NCBI RefSeq assembly: GCF_006715025.1
Contig: NZ_VFMK01000002.1
Location: 11,918-75,917 of the forward strand
DNA: 64,000 bases
Origin: Serratia fonticola
GTDB lineage: Bacteria > Pseudomonadota > Gammaproteobacteria > Enterobacterales > Enterobacteriaceae
Reading direction: 5' to 3'
Under the pieces are notes generated by a model that had not been told where the DNA came from, did not search any database, and saw only the letters and a list, made by a program, of their open reading frames with translations. Positions 34,520 to 42,330 of the stretch are shown here, piece by piece (position 1 is the stretch's first letter; every line of letters begins with the position of its first letter). A program made the position numbers and the translations under genes.

Positions 34520-34773
34520 TTATCCGTCTCCGGCCAGATGAGTTTTCTGAGGCGCTGCTGATCGGCGTCAATGAGCGCTTTGGCGTGTTCATAATTGTTC
34601 AGTGGCGCACCATTGATGGCCAGTTCATACCAGAATCCCAGAATGGCTCCGGCCTTGGCTGACTCGCTGATGTATTTAGCGCCCTGGCTGTCCAGCTCGC
34701 ATTCACGGATATGTTCTTCCGCTATCCGGGTCAGCTGCTCATAGCTGAGTGAAAAATTCAATTCCTGATCCAT
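34516..34773 (-). CDS. 85-residue unknown protein, first gene of the operon
   Basis: Small acidic helical protein (SYEQLTRIAEEHIRECELDS). GGAG lies 12 bases before ATG 34773. Its stop codon TGA shares its A with the next ATG, so translation is coupled to the winged-helix gene. I do not recognise the family. It is transcribed from the AT-rich divergent region holding a 17-bp palindrome. Confidence 0.6.
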   Translation of the reverse strand: MDQELNFSLSYEQLTRIAEEHIRECELDSQGAKYISESAKAGAILGFWYELAINGAPLNNYEHAKALIDADQQRLRKLIWPETDK

Positions 34774-34848
34774 TTTGCACGCTCCATCTGAAAATGTCCG
34801 GTAGGTATAAAATCATATTATGAATGATTTAGTGCTAATTTAGTCAAC

Positions 34849-34865
34849 ATCATATCAGATATGAT
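34849..34865. promoter_or_regulatory. 17-bp palindrome ATCATATCAGATATGAT, candidate operator
   Basis: Perfect except for the central A, in a 330-bp AT-rich intergenic region (34774-35105) between the four-gene operon and the divergent 280-residue gene. Related TCATAT/ATGATTT words recur on both sides (34810-34830 and 34885-34905). It is probably the binding site of a regulator controlling one or both transcription units. Confidence 0.5.
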
Positions 34866-35105
34866 TTATTGAATAACGACAAATATCATATTTCATTTGA
34901 TTTTATAGTTGTTGTCATAAAATCATTCCCTTGTGTGCTTCCTGACGCGGAGATCCGAATTCTGGCAATACCGGAAGTGTCAGGTACCTTGATGGTTTGA
35001 GAAAAACACCGGGTAACGTACGCCAGCTGGAATTTATCTCGCTACGTTACCGACAGACTTGGCTCTGGCATGGATAATGAGGCAACTGAGATTCCGGAGA
35101 AAAAG

Positions 35106-35948
35106 ATGCGTTATATCCAAACCACCACTGCAGCTGATGTCACTGATACACTCAGACAATACCAGGCTGATTTGCTGGCCGGTCCTTGCTGGATGTCGGT
35201 ATGGCCACTGATAGAGCGGCTACTGAGTCGTGAGAGTGAAATGCAGTTGGTCTGGCAGAACATTGCCCGGCAGGCGCTGACCTGGCAGCAATGCTATTGT
35301 CTTCTGGAGCAAATCGTACTGGCGGGCCGTTTCAGCAGGCCTGAGATCGTTTCCCGACTGAAAGATGATTATCACCAGCTTGAAGAACTGAACCGGACTA
35401 TCAGTAAGACTGCCGGTGATCTGGCAGAGATGATATTGGCCCGTGATGCGATCCTGAACCGGAACGCGTTCACACTTGAGAGAACCACACACATCGTGGA
35501 ACTGATGGAGATGGCTGAAGATAATGATGGGCTTTGCCGTTCTTATCTTCATGAAACGCTCGATGGCCTGACCTGTCGTTATGACGGGAAATACTGGCCG
35601 AGGCTCCCCGGTATCCTGCAGGTTATAGCCAGAGAGCACCCGGAAATTGAATGCCTGTCAGAAAGTGATCAGACCATCATTAACGGACGAGGCAAAGTGC
35701 TCCCCGATTATCTTCGCGAATTATTCAGTAACATTGAGAACGTCAGACAGGGTCCATGGGGGCTGCCAAAAGGATTTACGTTGACGGACAGCAGCCTGGC
35801 AACACTGGCCACTGTAACGCTGGATCATACTGAGGTCATCTCCGCTGATGCAGTAAAAGTACGCCGGAGTGAGTTCAGCAAAAGAGGAGAACGGGGAGCA
35901 TGGCCATTTAAGTCACTGAAGGCAGCCGACAGTAGGCCCCTGACATGA
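35106..35948 (+). CDS. Unknown 280-residue helical protein
   Basis: Soluble, mostly helical protein with many Leu, Glu and Arg residues; no catalytic motif recognised. I chose ATG 35106 (MRYIQTTT) because GGAG is six bases upstream, whereas ATG 35070 lacks a ribosome site. It is divergent from the four-gene operon and convergent with the Abi-like gene. A scaffold or regulator role is possible but unsupported. Confidence 0.5.
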   Translation: MRYIQTTTAADVTDTLRQYQADLLAGPCWMSVWPLIERLLSRESEMQLVWQNIARQALTWQQCYCLLEQIVLAGRFSRPEIVSRLKDDYHQLEELNRTISKTAGDLAEMILARDAILNRNAFTLERTTHIVELMEMAEDNDGLCRSYLHETLDGLTCRYDGKYWPRLPGILQVIAREHPEIECLSESDQTIINGRGKVLPDYLRELFSNIENVRQGPWGLPKGFTLTDSSLATLATVTLDHTEVISADAVKVRRSEFSKRGERGAWPFKSLKAADSRPLT

Positions 35949-36003
35949 ACGAAGGCCTTACCCGGTTTCATCTGCCAGATTATGCAGTTCACGGCAACAG
36001 CAA

Positions 36004-37002
36004 TCATATCCGGATAAAATCCGGGCCGATAATGGCCACAATCCGGGAGTGGTTGGTCAGCCGGATGATTTTTTGCTGCCCGAGTCCACGCAACAGTTTC
36101 CTCACCTCTCTGCTGCGCCGGATATTGAGGCCATTCGTCAGCTGCTGGCGCCCGGTAAAACTCAGCAATCCATCCAGCGTGGCCAGAGCATTGAAACGGA
36201 TATGGTGACCTTCGGCCAGAAATGCCCCGTGCCGTGCCGGACTGAGCCAGGACAGCGCTTCCAGCATATCTTCCCACGCCCGGCGCAGCAGTTGCAGTGA
36301 CGCCTGCAGGCCGTACACCGGGCGGTTGTAATCAGGTACACCGGTGATCGGATCTTCCTCCTGAAATTTCCATATGGCTTCATGGTGCGCTAGCCGGTTA
36401 CGCAGATCGCGGATGCGGGTAAATTTTTTTTCCAGTATGTGGCGGGGCGTTCCGGCTGGCGCCCCGGGAAAAACAGTCGGGAGCAGATGGGGCCACAACA
36501 GTGAACGATTCCGGGGTTCATCGTAATTTTTCGTCAGGAAATTGGTCCAGAAACCAAAATCCAGTCCGGAGATCACCCGCTCTGCGGTCGGGGCTTTACC
36601 CGCATCACGGATACGTTTTGATACTTTACGGATACAGTCTTCCTCCCAGGCCGTCCGGTCATAAACCGGTTTGCCGTGACGGAACAGTTTCTGTCCACGC
36701 GCATCGGTTTTGTAACGCTTGTTCTGGCGTATCCAGGTCTTGTCGCCAATGTAACGGGGTAAATCAAAGATCCAGTTAGCATCGGTACGCCAGTGCCCGA
36801 CGGCCCCGGGTAACGGATCATGGCGAATACTGTAATCGATGGCATTACGCAGCGTTACCTCGAGGCAGTGCATCAGCGGTTGCATGGCCGCAGCAACGGC
36901 TTTGTTCCAGTTATACCCGCCCAGCTCCTCACCGGGTTTCAGCTTCAGCACGTCGGTATAAATCTTCAGCCGCTCGGCCGAGATATAATCTTCCAGCTGC
37001 AT
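36004..37002 (-). CDS. Abi-like HEPN protein
   Basis: 332-residue protein resembling Abi family (Abi_2/AbiD/F) abortive-infection proteins. The N-terminal block with LEVTLRNAIDYSIRH and the HEPN ribonuclease motif Rx4H in IRDLRNRLAHHEAIW (about residue 215) are visible. Such proteins are RNases that stop growth upon phage infection. GGGAGGG precedes ATG 37002. It stands alone as a monocistronic gene between two terminating regions, so any antitoxin or regulator would have to be elsewhere or unnecessary. Confidence 0.75.
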   Translation of the reverse strand: MQLEDYISAERLKIYTDVLKLKPGEELGGYNWNKAVAAAMQPLMHCLEVTLRNAIDYSIRHDPLPGAVGHWRTDANWIFDLPRYIGDKTWIRQNKRYKTDARGQKLFRHGKPVYDRTAWEEDCIRKVSKRIRDAGKAPTAERVISGLDFGFWTNFLTKNYDEPRNRSLLWPHLLPTVFPGAPAGTPRHILEKKFTRIRDLRNRLAHHEAIWKFQEEDPITGVPDYNRPVYGLQASLQLLRRAWEDMLEALSWLSPARHGAFLAEGHHIRFNALATLDGLLSFTGRQQLTNGLNIRRSREVRKLLRGLGQQKIIRLTNHSRIVAIIGPDFIRI

Positions 37003-37117
37003 AGTGCCCTCCCGGGCTCAGATCTCAGGGTCAGGTTGACGGGTACGCCAGATACTGGTAAATTTATCCCATCAAGGCGCGGATTTCTTCGGACCCGTGC
37101 GTTAAAGTTAGTACCGG

Positions 37118-37142
37118 AAAAGCCACCTTCAGGGTGGCTTTT
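37118..37142. terminator. Bidirectional intrinsic terminator
   Basis: AAAAGCCACC and GGTGGCTTTT form a perfect 10-bp inverted repeat with a 5-base loop, bordered by A and T runs. It separates the RelB-like fusion gene from the Abi-like gene. Confidence 0.85.
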
Positions 37143-37178
37143 CTCGTTTCAGCCCACCGGATGCTATTCTTCCCGGAG

Positions 37179-38159
37179 TCAGGCGCTGTCGTTACCTGAA
37201 TTTCCCGGCTGGCCGGCATCCGTCCGGATGGAGGCCGATACACAGCCCGACAGGCTGACCACCTCATGAAAATATGCCACCACCTGGTCAAGGAAATCCA
37301 CATCAAATCCGGTCATCGGCTCCGATGTCGTTTCCACATACTCTGTCACCTTCGTGGCCAGCAGACGGGTGTCATGTCTCAGCCTGGCCAGCGCCACGTC
37401 CTGTTCCGATGTGCCAAGCCGCTTATATTTTTTCTCGGCTTCCCCGATCGCCAGAGTCATTCGTTGCTGCCAGGCGCGGGCGATCATATAGGAGATATGT
37501 TCACGTGTGGACTCCGTCGCACAGCCCAGCGCTTCCTGAATATCACGCAGCATAAAACGGATCAGCGTCTCCGCAGAGACCGAGGTGTTCGCCATCGCCT
37601 GCAGCTCATCAATGGCCTTTGCCGCCTGGGCTAATACGGGCTCCATTTCGTCCAGGTCCCTCTGCTGAACCGGGCGAGTGTTCATATGGACACAGCTCAC
37701 CGCCTTGCGCAGGCACCCGACCAGGGACGGGAAATACTCGATGCAGCGGGAGAACATCACCGACTGGAAGGGATCCCCGCCATTGATTTTTTCCAGTTGC
37801 GAGGGGGCCTGGCGGATCACGGACTCATTTCGCTGGTAAAATTCATAGGCCGCATTGATTGCATCAATATGCGTCCGCAGCTTATCCAGCGGCGTCATCT
37901 GGTCCACCTGTAACTCATTCCGGCAAAAGGCCCGCCAGTTAACATAAGCCTCACGGAACTGGAAAATGGCTTCCTGAAACACCTCTTCCGGGTTTAACGC
38001 GACCGGGCGAAATTCGATCACCACAGGAAGGGTGCCATTCTGCGCGATGTACTCCATAATGCCCTGCAGGTAACTGCCGGCACTGTAACCCTGCTGCTCA
38101 AGAACCTTGTCAGCGCGCATTTTTGACTCATCGCTGAGACGAAAGCTTATCTGTGCCAT
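37179..38159 (-). CDS. RelB/DinJ-like N-terminus fused to a large unknown domain
   Basis: 326-residue protein. Residues 1-47 (MAQISFRLSDESKMRADKVL, then GYSAGSYLQGIMEYIAQNG and LPV) match the RHH-type dimerisation and DNA-binding region of RelB/DinJ antitoxins. The remaining roughly 280 residues are helical with no recognised motif. Normal RelB/DinJ proteins are about 80-100 residues, so this is an unusual fusion. I chose ATG 38159 because GAGG precedes it and the RelB-like strand starts at once. No RelE/YafQ-like toxin gene follows; a terminator does. It may be a single-chain system, or a regulator that reused an antitoxin domain. Confidence 0.6.
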   Translation of the reverse strand: MAQISFRLSDESKMRADKVLEQQGYSAGSYLQGIMEYIAQNGTLPVVIEFRPVALNPEEVFQEAIFQFREAYVNWRAFCRNELQVDQMTPLDKLRTHIDAINAAYEFYQRNESVIRQAPSQLEKINGGDPFQSVMFSRCIEYFPSLVGCLRKAVSCVHMNTRPVQQRDLDEMEPVLAQAAKAIDELQAMANTSVSAETLIRFMLRDIQEALGCATESTREHISYMIARAWQQRMTLAIGEAEKKYKRLGTSEQDVALARLRHDTRLLATKVTEYVETTSEPMTGFDVDFLDQVVAYFHEVVSLSGCVSASIRTDAGQPGNSGNDSA

Positions 38160-38765
38160 AGTGACCTCTTTGTTGTGTGGCATGCAATGAAATGACAATC
38201 AGGCATTATCTCACTTTACGTGCTATATGATGTTCAATATATCACAACGCACATTGTTAGCAATATGAAACCATGCTTTCTTATTGTCATGTTGCGACAT
38301 AAAACCGTATCTGCGAGCTAAAACGCCATGAGCGGGAGGGCTGGGGTTTGCTTTCTGTATCCGGATCCGGAAATTGGTTGTTCCGGATCTCAACGAACGG
38401 CACCGGCGCGCAGCGGCGCAGAAACACAATATGTACCACGCCATCAGCTGCGGTTTCGTCTATATATAGTGTTTACCCCCTGCCCCGTGACCGCCCGCTC
38501 ACCACCGGAAATGAGCGCTTTGCTTATTCCCTGACCGTGCTACACTTCCGGAAACTGCGAAATAAAGCAAAAATCGGATCACCCCGACACGGTCCTCCGG
38601 TAATTTAACGGCGTTTCTATATGGCTGCTTATTATCATCCTGGAAATGATGACAGCAGGGGAAAATCATCCGGGTGACAGACGCAGGGTTGTGCGCAGCG
38701 GATTGCGCTGCGCGTCATAATTACTCTTAGTGACTATTTGTCAGCAGACCAGAAAGGAGATCAGG
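38160..38765. other. Gene-poor 600-bp interval
   Basis: No convincing coding sequence: the short frames present lack ribosome sites and recognisable composition. It contains the RelB-fusion promoter side, a TATATATAG-rich stretch near 38461, and a hairpin GCGCAGCG-GATTG-CGCTGCGC (38693-38713) upstream of the next gene. Confidence 0.5.
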
Positions 38766-39119
38766 ATGGGACGTTCAATACCGGTCAGAATTGGCGAAAG
38801 ACAATTTGCTTCTAAAGACGCTGCAAAACGTTATTTTATGGATCAGCGTGAAGCCGTGAAAAAGTCAGGCCCGATCCGTGAAGGGCAATTATTTGAGGAG
38901 CTCAGGGAGCTCTATACCCGCTATTGTGAAATCACAGACTATCCCCTAGGCAACCGGGAGATTTACGCGTTCAGCGTGGATTATGAAACACGTCATACCA
39001 ACCAGAACTATGGCACGCATCTGTGCTACTGGGTGCAGTTTTCACCTAAAGACAGATTGTCCTTTTCGGTCAGAGAAGCGGTGGATGAGATCGCCAAAGC
39101 TGCTGCTGAACAACCCTAA
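38766..39119 (+). CDS. DUF3223-like small protein
   Basis: 117-residue protein. The pattern IGERQFASKDAAKRYFMDQ near the N-terminus, the middle block GNREIYAFSVDYE and the C-terminal CYWVQFSPKDRLSFS resemble DUF3223, a domain of unknown function found near nucleases. I judge the match moderate. AAGGAG seven bases before ATG 38766 decides the start. It is followed after 33 bases by a membrane protein gene and resD in one direction. Confidence 0.5.
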   Translation: MGRSIPVRIGERQFASKDAAKRYFMDQREAVKKSGPIREGQLFEELRELYTRYCEITDYPLGNREIYAFSVDYETRHTNQNYGTHLCYWVQFSPKDRLSFSVREAVDEIAKAAAEQP

Positions 39120-39152
39120 CAGTAGGCGGGATTTCTCAATAAAGGAACAAAC

Positions 39153-39842
39153 ATGGCTGACTGGTTTATTGCCACTGAGGGCGTGAAGATCGTCAAAGAC
39201 AGCGCCGACCTGTGGCCGCAGATCATCACGGCGGTTTCGTCCGCCGGCGCGGCACTGGCGGGCGTTTGCCTGGCACATCATTTTACCCAAAAGCGCGAGG
39301 AAAGGGCTGCAGCAGCGAAACAGGCCAGTGAGCGCCTTTTTATCGCCACGGAGCTGGTCTTTTTGCTGGAGCAGTTTGCGGGAGATTGTTCTCGTGTGAC
39401 TCATGATTCTGGCTACAAAGATGACAACAAGCAGAGACAATTCAGCGTAAAAACACCCTATCTCGATCTATCTAAAACTTCAGGAGACTGGCGAACCTTG
39501 CCGGAAAGGCTGGTATACCGCATACGTGAGCTTGCGCTACAGCAGGGCGAAGCCGAGTTATTTATTACTCGCCTTACTGAGCCGAAAGGGGTTCAAGGGA
39601 TAATCCAAATTGCGCTTTATGACGTTTTCAAGGAACGACAGTATCACTACACCAGGCTCGGGGTAAAAGCAATGATCCAGGCCCGGCGGTTGAGAAAGCT
39701 GACAAAGCTGCCAGTCAGCCAGTTTGATGGCCAAGGCTGGTCCACGCAGTCAGTTCTCTGGCGTGCATGGAGGGAAAAACGTGCAGATAAAGCGAAACAG
39801 CATCGTGATGAAGCTGCAAAAGCGACAGGGGAGTCTCAGTGA
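39153..39842 (+). CDS. Membrane-anchored protein of unknown function
   Basis: 229-residue protein with one N-terminal membrane helix at about residues 23-43 (PQIITAVSSAGAALAGVCLA), followed by a long basic helical cytoplasmic part (HHFTQKREERAAAAKQASER and an Arg/Lys-rich end). An AAAGGAAC site is present upstream. The stop codon overlaps the resD GTG start. I do not recognise a family. Confidence 0.6.
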   Translation: MADWFIATEGVKIVKDSADLWPQIITAVSSAGAALAGVCLAHHFTQKREERAAAAKQASERLFIATELVFLLEQFAGDCSRVTHDSGYKDDNKQRQFSVKTPYLDLSKTSGDWRTLPERLVYRIRELALQQGEAELFITRLTEPKGVQGIIQIALYDVFKERQYHYTRLGVKAMIQARRLRKLTKLPVSQFDGQGWSTQSVLWRAWREKRADKAKQHRDEAAKATGESQ

Positions 39843-40630
39843 GCAATCTGTCACGTCCTTCGTTTACTACCACTTATCAGCCGGTTTCGGCTACGCAACT
39901 GCCGGTTGCGATTGACTACCCTGCGGCGCTAGCGTTGCGTCAGATGGCCCTTGTGCAGGATGAGCTGCCAAAATACTTGCTGGCGCCGGAAGTGAGCGCC
40001 CTGCTCCACTACGTGCCCGATCTGCATCGGAAAATGCTGTTGGCGACGCTCTGGACCACGGGCGCGCGCATTAACGAAGCCCTGGCGCTGACACGGAGTG
40101 ATTTTTCCCTGGCGCCGCCCTACCCGTTCGTGCAGCTGGCCACCCTCAAGCAACGCGCGGAGAAAGCGGCCAGAACGGCTGGCCGCACTCCCGCTGGCAG
40201 TCAGACTCACCGGCTGGTACCGCTTTCTGATGCGAACTATGTCGGTCAGCTGGAGATGATGGTGGCCACGCTGAAGATCCCGCTGGAGCGACGCAACAAA
40301 CGCACTGGCAAAACGGAGAAGGCGCGCATCTGGGAAATTACCGATCGCACCGTAAGAACATGGATAAATGAAGCGGTGAACGCAGCCGCCGCCGACGGGG
40401 TGGCCTTTTCGGTACCGGTGACGCCGCACACGTTCCGGCACAGCTATGCCATGCACATGTTGTATGCCGGTATTCCACTGAAGGTGCTGCAGAGCCTGAT
40501 GGGCCACAAATCGGTTTCATCTACTGAGGTGTATACGAGAGTGTTTGCACTCGATGTGGCCGCGCGCCACCGGGTGCAGTTTCAGATGCCGGGGGAGGAA
40601 GCGGTGGCTATCCTGAAAGGTCACCCGTGA
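39839..40630 (+). CDS. resD: ResD-type tyrosine recombinase (multimer resolvase)
   Basis: 263-residue tyrosine recombinase resembling the F-plasmid D protein, which resolves plasmid dimers. Catalytic residues are visible: Arg in TTGARINEALALT, His-x-x-Arg in PHTFRHSYAMHM, His in SLMGHKSVSS, and the nucleophile Tyr in TEVYTRVF. It starts with GTG overlapping the preceding gene (GTGA). Its resolution site was not identified. As in F, it lies near an iteron replicon and its partition genes. Confidence 0.87.
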   Translation: MSNLSRPSFTTTYQPVSATQLPVAIDYPAALALRQMALVQDELPKYLLAPEVSALLHYVPDLHRKMLLATLWTTGARINEALALTRSDFSLAPPYPFVQLATLKQRAEKAARTAGRTPAGSQTHRLVPLSDANYVGQLEMMVATLKIPLERRNKRTGKTEKARIWEITDRTVRTWINEAVNAAAADGVAFSVPVTPHTFRHSYAMHMLYAGIPLKVLQSLMGHKSVSSTEVYTRVFALDVAARHRVQFQMPGEEAVAILKGHP

Positions 40631-40692
40631 GACTATCAGCCTAGTTTCGTAAAGCTCGCTTTGACGAATGCATTTTTCTAACATGGCACAAA

Positions 40693-40716
40693 GAAAAAAA
40701 GGCCGCTGGCGCGGCC
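40693..40716 (-). terminator. Intrinsic terminator GGCCGC-TGGC-GCGGCC with T tract
   Basis: On the minus strand the hairpin is followed by TTTTTTT (40694-40700). It ends a minus-strand transcript coming from the gene remnant to its right, and also lies 63 bases past resD. Confidence 0.8.
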
Positions 40717-40728
40717 TGATGGAACGAG

Positions 40729-40932
40729 TTAAAAGCCGTTCCGGCTGGAGCAGGATTTGAAGAGCCGCACCCACTCAATGATCTCATCAAGTTGTCTGTT
40801 GTCCTGTTCCTCACAGTTATAAATGCTAGCCCATTTGCAGTTTTTGTGAGTTGGCACCCGATTCCAGTTGCAGTTAAGGTGAGCGCAAAATTTGTGCTGA
40901 TTGCGAGTCCGACTGTTTTCGATTGTGAGCCG
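40729..40932 (-). pseudogene. 5'-truncated gene remnant, Cys/Trp-rich
   Basis: A 67-codon open frame without start codon, bounded by TAG upstream, ending in TAA just before a strong terminator. The peptide has an HNH/AP2-endonuclease-like ring (CNWNRVPTHKNCKWAS) and a helical tail EEQDNRQLDEIIEWVRLF. Coding-like composition, the proper stop codon and the terminator suggest the 3' end of a lost gene. The rest of the 400-bp gap (40631-41035) holds no other feature apart from TTTGATATTA repeats near 40975. Confidence 0.35.
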
Positions 40933-40969
40933 CTACAACTAGTTAATAGCTAGATTCACACAATGCTTA

Positions 40970-41000
40970 TTTGATATTATTTTGATATTAAAATAACAGT
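40970..41000. repeat. TTTGATATTA repeats, candidate centromere/operator part 1
   Basis: ATTTGATATTATTTTGATATTAAAAT occurs just after the RHH partition gene. Similar TTTAATATTATTTTGA is found between the two par genes (about 41340-41357), and TTTAATATTAAAA and AATATCAACATGATATTAATTTGATGTTAA occur upstream of parA. RHH-type Par partners bind such arrays. Confidence 0.4.
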
Positions 41001-41035
41001 AAATTAATGCTGAAATAGTTGTATTGTGATGTTGT

Positions 41036-41320
41036 TTACTCGCTGACCTTTTTCCTACCGGCAATTTGCATACCATAGTCCAATATGTTGATACATGACA
41101 TATTGATGAAGGCTGCGCGGGATTGCCCGTTCTCCGCTGCTGCTTCATCTATACGCTGAATCAGCTCGGGGTCCATCGTGATCGTGATCTGCTGTTTTTT
41201 ACCTTTAACGATTCCCTTCGTAGCGGGAATTTTTGCATCAGGGGCGGAATTTATGAACTTCTCTACTGCCTCATTCTTTGAATCAGGTAGCTGCGTTTTT
41301 GGTTTTTTCTGGATTGCCAT
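41036..41320 (-). CDS. RHH partition protein (ParG-like) paired with ParA
   Basis: 94-residue protein with a flexible Lys-rich N-terminus and a C-terminal ribbon-helix-helix: strand KKQQITITMDPELIQRIDEAA, then SRAAFINMSCINILDYGM. This is the architecture of ParG/Omega-type centromere-binding proteins that work with small ParF-type ATPases. It follows parA by 47 bases. It should bind the surrounding TTTGATATTA-type repeats and repress the operon. Assigned by architecture and context. Confidence 0.7.
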   Translation of the reverse strand: MAIQKKPKTQLPDSKNEAVEKFINSAPDAKIPATKGIVKGKKQQITITMDPELIQRIDEAAAENGQSRAAFINMSCINILDYGMQIAGRKKVSE

Positions 41321-41367
41321 TTCATATCACCTATACATTACTTTAATATTATTTTGATTGTATCTAA

Positions 41368-42021
41368 CTATTCAAACAGTATTGATATGAGAGCATCTAA
41401 CTCTTGCATTGCTATCTTTTCATGCGAACGTAGTTTCAGTTCACTTACGGTTCTTCCACTGCCTGCAGCATTGGCGTAGACTTTTCTTTGATAGATGATT
41501 TTGTCGAGGATGGGGATATCCTCTTTGTACTCTTCCATCATTTCAAGCATATCTCTGTTGTCGGAGGATCTAGCTTGAGTATCCGCTTTGTTCAAAAGCG
41601 AATAACAGACCAACCCATCTCTAATGCTCCTCGCTTCTTTGATTAGTTCGGCGTTAGCATCCATTGCCCAAGCTTCGAAACTTCCCGGAGCTGAAGGAAC
41701 TAAAAGGACGTCTGTGATTGTCAGTGCAGCCCTCATCGCAGTAGAGTCTCGGCCTCCGCATTCAATGATGATATCGTCAAAGTTATCTTTCTGTTGCAGA
41801 ACTTGGCTCCTTAACACCGGGCCTTCAGGGTAATGCGAGCAAGCGATACCAGGTTCAACACCGTCTTCTGAACGAACCAAAATAGCTGTTTGTGACGAGC
41901 CCTGTTTATCACCATCAACTAACCATACCTTCTTGCCTTGTCTAGCCCTTGCTACTGCGATGTTAACCGCGAGAGTAGATTTACCTACTCCTCCTTTCGT
42001 ATTTGCAATTGTTAGTATCAT
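41368..42021 (-). CDS. parA: ParA/ParF-family partition ATPase
   Basis: 217-residue ATPase of the small (type Ib) ParA class. The deviant Walker A TKGGVGKST is at residues about 8-16, the A' region is WLVDGDKQGSS, and the B motif region is DDIIIECGGRD. It has no N-terminal HTH, as in ParF, so the RHH partner must provide DNA binding. Upstream (42022-42150) lie AT-rich repeats that could be the operator/centromere. It serves replicon 2. Confidence 0.9.
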   Translation of the reverse strand: MILTIANTKGGVGKSTLAVNIAVARARQGKKVWLVDGDKQGSSQTAILVRSEDGVEPGIACSHYPEGPVLRSQVLQQKDNFDDIIIECGGRDSTAMRAALTITDVLLVPSAPGSFEAWAMDANAELIKEARSIRDGLVCYSLLNKADTQARSSDNRDMLEMMEEYKEDIPILDKIIYQRKVYANAAGSGRTVSELKLRSHEKIAMQELDALISILFE

Positions 42022-42150
42022 TTTAATCTCTTTTTAATATTAAAAAACCATCAACATGGTAGTGACTAAAACGCACTAATGTCAAGGGGAAGATGGTTGG
42101 TTTTACGGTAATGTAATATCAACATGATATTAATTTGATGTTAAATTAAA
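42022..42150. promoter_or_regulatory. parA upstream region with AATATT/ATATCAA repeats
   Basis: TTTTAATATTAAAAAA at about 42027-42042 and the segment AATATCAACATGATATTAA near 42115-42133, followed by TTTGATGTTAAATTAAAT. These share words with repeats flanking the RHH gene and are candidates for the partition operator/centromere. No -35/-10 pair is convincing enough to call. Confidence 0.45.
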
Positions 42151-42267
42151 TGCAAAATAATTGTTGTGTGATAGTTGGTGTGAAAGTTGAAACTCTAGGT
42201 AAGGTCTATGGATGTGCCCAAGAAATAAGGTGGGGTCGAAGACCATAGGTTACATAGGTTATGTGGG

Positions 42268-42310
42268 AAACAGGTCAAGTAAGCTCAGGGATTAAAGAGG
42301 CAAAGGGAGG
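42268..42310. repeat. Left copy of sequence flanking the iteron array
   Basis: GGGAAACAGGTCAAGTAAGC followed by TCAGGGATTAAAGAGGCAAA and GGGAG. A nearly identical segment stands at the right end of the array (42948-42992), so the array is bracketed by direct repeats of about 45 bp. Confidence 0.8.
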
Positions 42311-42330
42311 GCGCAGGCTGTAGGGGCCGA

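Noticed and set aside
38223..38608. Short ORFs on both strands upstream of the DUF3223-like gene
   Set aside because: No ribosome sites, low-complexity Arg/Ser/Pro translations and no recognisable domain.
40517..40774. 85-codon minus-strand ORF antisense to resD
   Set aside because: It is antisense to the resD catalytic region and crosses an intrinsic terminator.
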